From Thiohalorhabdus denitrificans (GTDB lineage Bacteria; Pseudomonadota; Gammaproteobacteria; Thiohalorhabdales; Thiohalorhabdaceae): a DNA stretch of 64,000 nucleotides. The notes below the pieces were generated by a model. That model was given only the letters and a program-made list of their open reading frames with translations, did not search any database and was not told the DNA's origin. Below are positions 56,574 through 64,000 of this stretch, in pieces. The stretch lies in the NCBI RefSeq assembly GCF_001399755.1, contig NZ_LJCP01000011.1, positions 62,001 through 126,000 on the forward strand, read 5' to 3'. A program made the position numbers and the translations under genes. How positions within the stretch are numbered: position 1 is the stretch's first letter; every line of letters begins with the position of its first letter.

Positions 56574-57457
56574 GGCTCGCGCCCCACGATGCGCACCTCC
56601 GGCTCCAGGGTAACCCCGGCGTCCTCCGCCACCCGTTCCTGCACCAGCCGGATCAGGCCCTCGATGTCCGCCGCCGAGGCCTGGCCCCGGTTGACGATGA
56701 AGTTGGCGTGGCGCTCGGAGACCTCCGCCCCGCCCAGACGGGTGCCCTTCAGGCCCGCCGCCTCGATCAGGCGGGCGGCGTGGTCGCCGGGCGGGTTGCG
56801 GAACACCGAGCCCGCGTTGGCCAGGTTCACCGGCTGGGTGCGGCCGCGGTGATCCAGCAGCTCGTCGGTCCGCTCCCGGATGGCCTCCGGGTCGCCCGGC
56901 TCCAACCGGAGGTGAGCGGCCACGAACCACTCCCCCTCGGGCAGGCGGGAGTGGCGGTAGCTGAAGGCGAACTCCGCCGGATCCGCGGTGCGCACTGCAC
57001 CCCGGCGGTCGATCACCTCCACCGCCGCCAGGATGTCGGCCAGCTCGGCGCCGTAGGCCCCGGCGTTCATGGCCAGGGCGCCACCGATGGCCCCCGGGAT
57101 GCCCGCCAGGAACTCCGCCCCCGCCAGCCCCTGCTCGGCGCAGAACCGGGCCACCCGCGCGGAGCTGACCCCCGCCTCCGCGCGCACCCGGTCGTCCGCC
57201 AGGCGCTCCAGGGCCTTGGGCCCGCCGCGGGTGCAGATCACCGTCCCGCCCACGCCGCCGTCGCGCACCAGGAGGTTGGAGCCGTGCCCCACCCACAGCA
57301 GCGGCTCCACCGCCTCCCCGGAGGCCAGGAACGCCTGCAGCTCCTCCAGGGTACGGGGGGAGAACAGCCGCTCCGCCGCGCCGCCCACCCGCCAGGTAGT
57401 GCGCGGCGCCATGGGCACGTCGCGCCGGAGCCGGGAGCGCTGGGCGGGGGCGCTCAC
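56570..57457 (-). CDS. murB: UDP-N-acetylenolpyruvoylglucosamine reductase
   Basis: A 295-residue FAD enzyme reducing the enolpyruvyl group to give UDP-MurNAc. TTWRVGGAAERLF, VGHGSNLLVRDGGVGGTVI, GIPGAIGGALAMNAGAYG and the catalytic Ser in NAGSVFRNPPGDHAARLIE are present, and SYRHSRL indicates the type I-like loop. The GTG at 57457 overlaps the murC stop as GTGA and was preferred to an ATG 16 codons later. Confidence 0.96.
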   Translation of the reverse strand: MSAPAQRSRLRRDVPMAPRTTWRVGGAAERLFSPRTLEELQAFLASGEAVEPLLWVGHGSNLLVRDGGVGGTVICTRGGPKALERLADDRVRAEAGVSSARVARFCAEQGLAGAEFLAGIPGAIGGALAMNAGAYGAELADILAAVEVIDRRGAVRTADPAEFAFSYRHSRLPEGEWFVAAHLRLEPGDPEAIRERTDELLDHRGRTQPVNLANAGSVFRNPPGDHAARLIEAAGLKGTRLGGAEVSERHANFIVNRGQASAADIEGLIRLVQERVAEDAGVTLEPEVRIVGREP

Positions 57458-58884
57458 GGGCCCGCCTCCTCCCCGGGGCACAGCTCCCGGGCCAGGGCGC
57501 CGATGTCCCCGGCGCCGAGGGTCAGCACCACGTCGCCGGGCCGGGCGGTCTCGCCCAGGGCTTCCGCCATCCCCGACAGCGGGCCGACGAAACGGGCACG
57601 GGGATGGCCATGGCGCACCACCGCATCGTGGAGGTCCGGGCCCTCCGCCCCGGGAATGGGCTCCTCGCCGGCCGGATAGACCTCGGCGAGCAGGAGCTCG
57701 TCCGCCTCGCCAAAGGCCCCGCCGAACTCCTCCAGCAGATCCCGGGTTCGGGTGTAGCGGTGGGGCTGGAAGGCCACCACCAGGCGGCGTTCCGGCCAGG
57801 CCTCGCGCACCGCCGCCAGGGTGAGCCGCACCTCCTCGGGGTGGTGGCCGTAGTCGTCCACGTACAGGATGCCGTCGCGCTCGCCGCGCACCTCCGTGCG
57901 CCGCCCCACACCCGAAAAGCCCTCCAGCCCCCGGCGGATGGCCTCGGGGGCCACCCCCAGGCGGTCGGCCACGGCGATGGCGGCCAGGGCGTTGGCGATG
58001 TTGTGCCGCCCCGGCAGGTTGAGCGCCACCTCCACCAGCGGCGCCTCCTCGCCGTAACGCCAGCACTCGAAGGTCATGCGGCTCCCACGCGCGGCCACGT
58101 TGCGGGCCTGGTAATGGGCCTCCGAATCGTAGCCGTAGGTGACCCAGGGCTTGGTGAGCCGCGGCAGCATCTCCCGCACCCGCGGGTGGTCGCGGCACAG
58201 CACCGCCAGGCCGTAGAAGGGCACCTGCTGCAGGAACTGCAGGAAGGCGGCCTCCAGGCGCTCCGGGTCGCCGCCGTAGGTGTCCATGTGGTCCGGGTCC
58301 ATGCCGGTGACCACCGCCATCTGGGGATGGAGGTAGAGGAAGGAGGCGTCGCTCTCGTCCGCCTCCGCCACCAGGTAGTCCCCCTCGCCGAGCATGCCGT
58401 TGCCGGTGATGCTGTTGAGGCGGCCGCCGATGACCATGGTGGGGTCCAGGCCGCCCTCGTGGAGCAGCGTGGCCACCAGCGAGGTGGTGGTGGTCTTACC
58501 GTGGGTGCCCGCCACCGCCACCCCGCGCTTGAAGCGCATTAGCTCGGCCAGCATCTCCGCGCGCGGGATCACCGGGATGGCGGCGTCCAGGGCGGCGGCC
58601 ACCTCGGGGTTGGTGCGCTTCACCGCCGAGGAGGTGACCACCACGTCCACCCCCGCCACGTTCTCCGGGTCGTGGCCGATATGCACCCTGGCGCCCAGCT
58701 CCCGCAGGTGGGCCACCGTGGCCGACTCCTTGAGGTCCGAGCCGCTTACCGGGAAGCCCAGAGCCAGCAGCACCTCGGCGATGCCGCTCATCCCCGCGCC
58801 CCCGATCCCCACGAAATGGATCCGGTGGTGGCGCTCCGGCCCGGCCGGCCGCTCCGCCGCCTCAAAGGGCCTGTTATCCGGCAT
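57454..58884 (-). CDS. murC: UDP-N-acetylmuramate--L-alanine ligase
   Basis: A 476-residue Mur ligase adding L-Ala to UDP-MurNAc. IHFVGIGGAGMSGIAEVLL binds UDP, AVAGTHGKTTTTSLVA is the ATP loop, EADESDASFL and DDYGHHPEEV are catalytic or Mg sites. ATG 58884 with GGAGGGAAGGG overlaps the murG end by 11 bases. Confidence 0.98.
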   Translation of the reverse strand: MPDNRPFEAAERPAGPERHHRIHFVGIGGAGMSGIAEVLLALGFPVSGSDLKESATVAHLRELGARVHIGHDPENVAGVDVVVTSSAVKRTNPEVAAALDAAIPVIPRAEMLAELMRFKRGVAVAGTHGKTTTTSLVATLLHEGGLDPTMVIGGRLNSITGNGMLGEGDYLVAEADESDASFLYLHPQMAVVTGMDPDHMDTYGGDPERLEAAFLQFLQQVPFYGLAVLCRDHPRVREMLPRLTKPWVTYGYDSEAHYQARNVAARGSRMTFECWRYGEEAPLVEVALNLPGRHNIANALAAIAVADRLGVAPEAIRRGLEGFSGVGRRTEVRGERDGILYVDDYGHHPEEVRLTLAAVREAWPERRLVVAFQPHRYTRTRDLLEEFGGAFGEADELLLAEVYPAGEEPIPGAEGPDLHDAVVRHGHPRARFVGPLSGMAEALGETARPGDVVLTLGAGDIGALARELCPGEEAGP

Positions 58885-60013
58885 GTTCCCTTCCCTCCAG
58901 GCAGCTATCCGCCACCGCTTTGGCCGCCTCGGGGCGGGCGAGGCCACGGGCCGCCTCGCCCATGGCCGCCAGCGCCTCCCGATCGGCTAGCCGATTCCTC
59001 AACAGACCGATGACCTCCCGGCCCTCCCATTCCTCCTGGGTCAGGCACACCGCTGCGCCGCGGTCCACCAGGGCCTCCGCGTTCTTGCGCTGGTGATCGT
59101 CCACCGCGTGGGGGAAGGGCACCAGCACGGCGGGCACGCCGGCCGCCTCCAGCTCGGCCACCGTGGCCGCCCCGGCGCGGCAGAACACCAGGTCGCACCA
59201 GGCGTAGGCGGCGGCCATGTCCTCGATGAAGGGCGTGACCGTGGCCTCCAGCCCGGCGTCGGCATAGGCCCGCTCCACGGCCTCCCCCTCGTCCCGCCCG
59301 GCCTGGTGCCAGACGGTGACCGGCCGCTCCTCCGCCAGGCCGGCCAGGCACGGGGGCACCTCGCGGTTCAGGAAGCGTGCCCCCTGGCTGCCGCCGAACA
59401 CCAGCACCCGCAAGGGGCCGCCGCGCTCGGCGTACCGCCTTGCCGGCTCCTCCAGGCCCAGCAGCTCCGTCCGCACCGGCGTGCCCACCCAGCGGGCCCG
59501 GGGACCCAGACGCTCGGCCGCCTCCGGGAACCCGGTCAGGATGCGGGTCGCCAGGCGGCGCAGCAAACGGATGGCGAGCCCGGGCACGGCGTTCTGCTCG
59601 TGCAGCACCAGGGGGCGCCGCGTCACCCAGGCCCCCAGGCCCGCCGGCGCGGCCACGTAGCCGCCCATGGCCAGCACCGCCGCCGGGCGCAGGCGCAGCA
59701 GGGTGCGCCCCGCCGCCGCCACGGCCCGGCCCAGGGCCCAGGGAAGCGCCGCCCAGCGCCGCCAACCGCTGCCCCGCAGGCCACGCATCTCCAGGCGGTG
59801 CAAGGGGTAGCCGGCGGCGGGAACGGCGCGGGCCTCCACCCCGGCGCCGGTCCCCACGAAATGGACCTCCACGCCCCGTCGGCTCAGCTCATCGGCCACC
59901 GCCAGGGCCGGGAAGACGTGGCCGCCGGTGCCGCCCGCGGCGATGACCACGCGCACCGGGCCCTGCCCCCTGCGGGCCTTCTCGGGCCGGAGGTCGCCGC
60001 GCGGCCCCGTCAC
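58874..60013 (-). CDS. murG: UDP-GlcNAc:lipid I N-acetylglucosaminyltransferase
   Basis: A 379-residue peripheral GT-B enzyme making lipid II. RVVIAAGGTGGHVFPALAVA is G loop 1, VLAMGGYVAAPAG follows, and VFGGSQGARFLN plus RAGAATVAELEAAGVPAVLVPFPHAVDDHQRKNAEAL are the donor-site motifs. GTG 60013 overlaps the ftsW stop in GTGA. About 20 extra N-terminal residues precede the first strand. Confidence 0.97.
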   Translation of the reverse strand: MTGPRGDLRPEKARRGQGPVRVVIAAGGTGGHVFPALAVADELSRRGVEVHFVGTGAGVEARAVPAAGYPLHRLEMRGLRGSGWRRWAALPWALGRAVAAAGRTLLRLRPAAVLAMGGYVAAPAGLGAWVTRRPLVLHEQNAVPGLAIRLLRRLATRILTGFPEAAERLGPRARWVGTPVRTELLGLEEPARRYAERGGPLRVLVFGGSQGARFLNREVPPCLAGLAEERPVTVWHQAGRDEGEAVERAYADAGLEATVTPFIEDMAAAYAWCDLVFCRAGAATVAELEAAGVPAVLVPFPHAVDDHQRKNAEALVDRGAAVCLTQEEWEGREVIGLLRNRLADREALAAMGEAARGLARPEAAKAVADSCLEGREHAG

Positions 60014-61182
60014 GCCGCCGCCCCCGCCAGCTGCCGGGGAGCGGCCCGGCCGCCTCCCGTTCCCCGGCCCGGCCGGTGGAGATCAATGGAGGCCAGGATG
60101 CCGAGGGCGGCCAGGGTGGTCACCAGGCTGGAGCCGCCGTAGCTCATCAGCGGCAGGGTCAGCCCCTTGGTGGGGAGCAGGCCCAGATTGACCCCCATGT
60201 GGGCGAGCGCCTGGAAGCCCAGGAGGAAGGTGATCCCCTGGGCCACCAGGCGGCCGTAGGCATCCCCGGCCCGCTCGGCGATGACGAAGCCGCGCCGGAC
60301 CACCACGCCATAGAGGACCAGCACCGCCAGCGTCCCTACCAGCCCCAGCTCTTCGCCCACCACGGCGAACATGAAATCGGTATGGGGCTCGGGGAGGTAG
60401 AACAGCTTCTGGATGCCGTCCCCCAGACCCACCCCGCCGTACTCGCCGCGCCCGAAGGCGATCAGGGACTGGCGCAGCTGGAACCCCGAATCCAGGGGAT
60501 CGGCCCAGGGGTCCAGAAAGGCCACCACCCGCTGGTAGCGGTAGTCGCTGCCGAACACCGCCCAGGCAGCGAAGGGCAGGACGCCCAGGGCGGCCGCCAG
60601 CAGGTGGCGCAGGCGGATGCCGCCGAGGAAGCCCATCACCAGCCCCGTGCCCACCACCAGGGCGGCGGCGCCGAAGTCCGGCTCCAGCAGCAACAGGGCC
60701 GCCGACAGCCCCGCGATCACCAGGATGGGCAGGAGGCCGTGGACGAAGGTGCCGAGCTGCGCCTCCCCCTTGCGCACCAGATAGCTGCCCAGGTAGAGAA
60801 TGAACGCCACCTTGAACGGCTCCGAGACCTGGACCCGGGCCACCCCCAGGTCCAGCCAACGGGCGGCCCCCGCCACCCGCTCCCCCACCCCGGGGATCAG
60901 CACCAGCACCAGGGCGATCAGCCCCGCCAGCAGCACGAAGGGGGCTAGGCGCCGCCACACCTCCGGCGGAGTCAGGGTGCAGGCGGCTCCCACCGCCAGG
61001 CCCAGCAGGATATAGACCAGCTGCCTGCCCACCACGTAAAAGGAGCTGCCCACCTGTTCCGTGGCCAGGGGCGCCGAGGCGGAATAGACCATCACCAGCC
61101 CCAGGCCGAGCAGGGCCGCCACCGCCCCCAGCAGGGGCGGGTCCGGGAGGACGCGCCGCCACTGGATATCAGCGGAAGGCAT
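60010..61182 (-). CDS. ftsW: peptidoglycan glycosyltransferase FtsW
   Basis: A 390-residue SEDS-family polymerase with ten hydrophobic segments. LLGLGLVMVYSAS at TM1, the conserved loop PHTDFMFAVVGEELGLVG with the catalytic Asp region, and GLLPTKGLTLPLMSYGGSSLV at the end are signatures. Its start overlaps murD by 14 bases. It polymerises lipid II at the septum together with FtsI, which lies outside the window. Confidence 0.97.
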   Translation of the reverse strand: MPSADIQWRRVLPDPPLLGAVAALLGLGLVMVYSASAPLATEQVGSSFYVVGRQLVYILLGLAVGAACTLTPPEVWRRLAPFVLLAGLIALVLVLIPGVGERVAGAARWLDLGVARVQVSEPFKVAFILYLGSYLVRKGEAQLGTFVHGLLPILVIAGLSAALLLLEPDFGAAALVVGTGLVMGFLGGIRLRHLLAAALGVLPFAAWAVFGSDYRYQRVVAFLDPWADPLDSGFQLRQSLIAFGRGEYGGVGLGDGIQKLFYLPEPHTDFMFAVVGEELGLVGTLAVLVLYGVVVRRGFVIAERAGDAYGRLVAQGITFLLGFQALAHMGVNLGLLPTKGLTLPLMSYGGSSLVTTLAALGILASIDLHRPGRGTGGGRAAPRQLAGAAA

Positions 61183-62590
61183 GGTTCTCCTCCAGGGCCG
61201 TCACCGCCCGCCGGAAGTCCTCCCCGCGGGCCGCGAAGCCGGGATACTGGTCGAAGCTGGTGCAGCCCGGCGAGAGCACCACCGTGTCCCCCGCCTCCGC
61301 CACCGCGGCGGCCCGGCACACGGCGGCGTGCAGGTCGCCGGCCTGGTGGACCGGGGTCGCCCCGTCGATGGCGGCGGCGATCTCCCCGGCGGCCTCGCCG
61401 ATCAGCACCGCCTCCCGGCAGCGCTCCGCCAGCAGGGGGCGCAGGACCGTGAAATCCCCGCCCTTGTTGATGCCGCCGGCGATCCACACCCAGCGTCCCG
61501 GCAGCCCCTCCAGGGCGGAGGCCACGGCCCCCACGTTGGTGCCCTTGGAATCGTTCACATACCGCACTCCGCCCACGGTGGCCACCAGCTCCATGCGGTG
61601 GGGGAGCCCACGGAATCCCCGCATGGCGTCCGCCAGGGCCTCAGGCTCCAGGCCGGCGGCCCGTCCGGCGGCCAGGGCAGCCAGGGCGTTCTGGCGGTTG
61701 GGGATCCCCACCAGGGGCCACTCGGCCTCCGGCAGCACCGGCTCGGGGCCCTCCGGACCCCCCAGGGCCAGCCACGGGCCGTCCGCCCGCTCCACTCGCC
61801 CGGCCCCGCCGGCCGCCGGGGCGCCGGCGCCAAACCAGGCCCGCCGCACCTCCGCCGGCACCGCCTGCGCCCGCTCCCGCACCTCCGGATCGTCGGCGTT
61901 CAGCACCGCGGTGTCGCCCTCACCCATGTTGCGGAACAGGGCCAGCTTGGCGTCGAAGTACGCCACCTCGTCCGGATAACGGTCCAGGTGATCGGCGCTC
62001 AGGTTCAGCAGCACGGCCACTCCGGGCCGGAAGCGGTCCAGGCCCTCGGCCTGGAAGCTGGAGACCTCCAGCACGTAGGCGTCGGGAGCGGCACCGTCCA
62101 GGAGGTCCAGGGCAGGGGTCCCCAGGTTGCCGCCCACGCGCACCGAGCGGCCCGCCGCCTCGAACATGGCACCGACCAGGGTAGTCACGGTGCTCTTGCC
62201 GTTGGAGCCGGTGATGGCCACCACCGGGGCCCCGGCGTAGCGACCGAACAGCTCCACGTCGCCGATCACAGGCACCCCCGCCGCCCGGGCCCGCTGCAGG
62301 GCCGCCTCCGTCGGCGGGACGCCGGGGCTGGCCACCACCAGGTCCTGGGCCGCCAGAAGGTCGCCGTCGAGGCCGCCCAGGGACAGCCCCCCAGCCAAAA
62401 CCTCGTTGCGGTCCAGACCCTCCAGCCCCGGGGGATCCTGACGGCTGTCGGTGAGCGCCACGCGAGCGCCCGCCGCCTGCAGGAAGCGCACGGCGCTCCG
62501 GCCCGTGCTGCCCGCCCCCACCACGGCCACGCGCCACCCGGCCAGGTCGGCGCGGGCGGCGGCGGGAATCCGGGGGGCTTCGGCGGTCAT
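61169..62590 (-). CDS. murD: UDP-N-acetylmuramoylalanine--D-glutamate ligase
   Basis: A 473-residue Mur ligase adding D-Glu. VAVVGAGSTGRSAVRFLQ binds UDP, AITGSNGKSTVTTLVG is the ATP loop, NLSADHLDRY and RYVNDSKGTNVGAVASALEGL are family regions and SPGCTSFDQYPGFAARGEDF the conserved C-terminal motif. It lies 16 bases after mraY. Confidence 0.97.
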   Translation of the reverse strand: MTAEAPRIPAAARADLAGWRVAVVGAGSTGRSAVRFLQAAGARVALTDSRQDPPGLEGLDRNEVLAGGLSLGGLDGDLLAAQDLVVASPGVPPTEAALQRARAAGVPVIGDVELFGRYAGAPVVAITGSNGKSTVTTLVGAMFEAAGRSVRVGGNLGTPALDLLDGAAPDAYVLEVSSFQAEGLDRFRPGVAVLLNLSADHLDRYPDEVAYFDAKLALFRNMGEGDTAVLNADDPEVRERAQAVPAEVRRAWFGAGAPAAGGAGRVERADGPWLALGGPEGPEPVLPEAEWPLVGIPNRQNALAALAAGRAAGLEPEALADAMRGFRGLPHRMELVATVGGVRYVNDSKGTNVGAVASALEGLPGRWVWIAGGINKGGDFTVLRPLLAERCREAVLIGEAAGEIAAAIDGATPVHQAGDLHAAVCRAAAVAEAGDTVVLSPGCTSFDQYPGFAARGEDFRRAVTALEENHAFR

Positions 62591-62606
62591 GACGATCTCG
62601 CGCTCC

Positions 62607-63689
62607 CTAGCGGATCTTCAGCGTGGACAAGGCCACCAGGACGAGGATCACCGTGATGATCCAGAACCGCACCACGATGCGCGGCTCCGGCCAGCCCTGC
62701 AGCTCAAAGTGGTGGTGCAACGGCGCCATGCGGAACACCCGCCGGCCGGTGAGCTTGTAGGAGGCCACCTGGATCATCACCGACAGGGTTTCCACCACGA
62801 AGATGCCGGCCATGATGACCAGCTCGATCTCCTGGCGGGCGACCACGGCCATCAGCCCCAGCGCGGCGCCCAGGGCCAGGGCCCCCACGTCGCCCATGAA
62901 CACCTGGGCCGGGTAGGCGTTGAACCACAGAAAGCCCAGCCCGCCGCCGATCAGCGCCCCGCAGATCACCGCCATCTCCCCCGCGCCGTCCACATGGGGG
63001 ATCTGCAGGTATTCGGCGAATCCCAGGTGGCCCGTGACGTAGGCGAAGATCCCCAGGCCGAAGGCGATCATCAGGGCCGGGAAGATGGCCAGCCCGTCCA
63101 GACCGTCGGTGAGGTTTACCGCGTTGGAGGTCCCCACCACCACGAGCACGGTTAGCGGGATGTAGACGATCCCCAGCGGGATCAGGGCGTCCTTGATGAA
63201 GGGCAGCGCCAGGGCCGTGTCCACGGGGGCGTCGGCCAGGCTGTACATGTACACGGCGGCCGCCGTGGCCACCAGGAGCTGCCCCCCCATCTTGTTGGCC
63301 GCCCCGATGCCCCGAGGGTCCTGCTTGGCCAGCTTGAGGTAGTCGTCCACCAGGCCGATCACCCCGTAGGCCGCGGTGGCCAGCAGCACCACCCACACAT
63401 AGCGGTTGCTGAGGTCCGCCCACAGCAGCGTGGGCACCACCAGCGCCACCAGGATCAGGGTCCCTCCCATGGTGGGCGTTCCCGCCTTGGGCAGGTGGCT
63501 CTCGGGGCCTTCCTCCCGCACGGTCTGGCCGATGTTGTAGCGGCTCAGCCGCGCGATCATCCACGGCCCCACCAGGAAGGACAGGATCAGCGCCGTGAGC
63601 GTCGCCGCGATGGTGCGGAAGGTGATGAACTGGAACAGGGAGAAGCCGGGCAAGTCCCCCCATTGTTCGAATAGCAGGTGATACAGCAC
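62607..63689 (-). CDS. mraY: phospho-N-acetylmuramoyl-pentapeptide transferase
   Basis: A 360-residue polytopic enzyme forming lipid I from UDP-MurNAc-pentapeptide and undecaprenyl phosphate. [20 protein letters not shown] (Mg-binding Asp pair), [28 protein letters not shown] and [14 protein letters not shown] are all present. GTG start at 63689, directly after the murF stop. Confidence 0.98.
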   Translation of the reverse strand: MLYHLLFEQWGDLPGFSLFQFITFRTIAATLTALILSFLVGPWMIARLSRYNIGQTVREEGPESHLPKAGTPTMGGTLILVALVVPTLLWADLSNRYVWVVLLATAAYGVIGLVDDYLKLAKQDPRGIGAANKMGGQLLVATAAAVYMYSLADAPVDTALALPFIKDALIPLGIVYIPLTVLVVVGTSNAVNLTDGLDGLAIFPALMIAFGLGIFAYVTGHLGFAEYLQIPHVDGAGEMAVICGALIGGGLGFLWFNAYPAQVFMGDVGALALGAALGLMAVVARQEIELVIMAGIFVVETLSVMIQVASYKLTGRRVFRMAPLHHHFELQGWPEPRIVVRFWIITVILVLVALSTLKIR

Positions 63690-64000
63690 CTAGTCGTCTC
63701 CCCTAAGGCGGGCCACCAGCCTCTCCAGCCGCATGGTCCGCGACCCCTTTACCAGCACCCGGTCCCCGCTCGCCGCCTCGGTCTCCAGGATGTCCGCGGC
63801 CTCCTCCCAGTCGGCGACGCTCCGCGCGGCCGCGCCGAAGCCCCGGGCGGCCTCGCCGGCGAGGGCGCCGACCCCGATGAGCGCGTCCACGCCGAGGGCC
63901 CGGGCCTGCTCCCCCGCCCGGTGGTGGTGCTCGGCCCCGGAGGGTCCGAGCTCCCCCATGTCCCCCAGGACCAGCCAGGTACGGCCCGGGCCCTCGGCGA
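63690..64000 (-). CDS. murF: UDP-N-acetylmuramoyl-tripeptide--D-Ala-D-Ala ligase (C-terminal part)
   Basis: About the last 103 residues of MurF; the start lies beyond the window. TWLVLGDMGELG with the following His-rich helix and VLVKGSRTMRLERLV are typical of the MurF C-terminal domain. Stop TAG at 63692-63690 abuts the mraY start without a gap. The usual partners murE, ftsI, ftsL, rsmH and mraZ are expected outside. Confidence 0.96.
   Translation of the reverse strand, partial: AEGPGRTWLVLGDMGELGPSGAEHHHRAGEQARALGVDALIGVGALAGEAARGFGAAARSVADWEEAADILETEAASGDRVLVKGSRTMRLERLVARLRGDD

Overview
The window is GC-rich chromosomal DNA from a gammaproteobacterium. The best evidence is a zapA-6S RNA-fau block, a rep-type helicase, ftsY-ftsE-ftsX-rpoH and a canonical dcw cluster followed by lpxC, dciA, an M23 peptidase and secA. 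Acidic proteins, an NhaC antiporter, a TauE/SafE-type anion exporter and diheme peroxidases would fit a halophilic or sulfur-oxidising relative of the Ectothiorhodospiraceae/Thiohalospira group. That placement is inference. Almost everything is vertically inherited core genome. No phage, IS element or CRISPR array was seen.

Layout. 1-3500: the end of an RND efflux operon (pump cut by the window edge, adaptor) diverges from nhaC across a TetR-like operator. 3448-7160: an endo/exonuclease/phosphatase-fold protein and a phospholipase D fused to a VTT membrane domain, then a DUF599 protein. 7297-11686: a signalling operon with a CheB-CheR-PAS fusion, a separate PAS histidine kinase and a 39-residue membrane peptide. 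11881-18742: tRNA-Arg, ymdB, rny, fau, 6S RNA, zapA, a coiled-coil partner, rep and a small unknown gene. 18743-27355: a lipoprotein, a second PAS kinase, sugar-phosphate genes (glk, a PfkB sugar kinase, pgi), tauE with a small membrane partner, a HIT protein and several REP-type repeats.

27490-28810 is the oddest part. It holds a lone tiny transcription unit with a textbook sigma-54 promoter, an enhancer-like palindrome and a rho-independent terminator, encoding a 22-residue membrane peptide. Next to it lie remnants of a diheme peroxidase and of another exported protein. An intact peroxidase follows (28913-30028), with a palindrome over its promoter.

30243-40290: a CobC-like phosphatase, a CobS-like membrane protein lacking the usual acidic motif, mutM, a 1-Cys peroxiredoxin, ggt, a YfhL-type ferredoxin, coaD, rsmD, a response regulator with a dead GGDEF-like domain and two M16 peptidases. 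40387-44627: ftsY-ftsE-ftsX, rpoH and a ThiE/TenI domain whose start looks frameshifted in a C7 tract. 44663-64000, all on the minus strand apart from dciA: mutT, argJ, secA, an M23 peptidase, lpxC, ftsZ, ftsA, ftsQ, ddlB, murB, murC, murG, ftsW, murD, mraY and the end of murF. These mur genes make lipid II, FtsW polymerises it, and FtsQ/A/Z with FtsE/X and the M23 protein form and split the septum. Many junctions in that cluster are 4-base ATGA or GTGA overlaps, indicating translational coupling.
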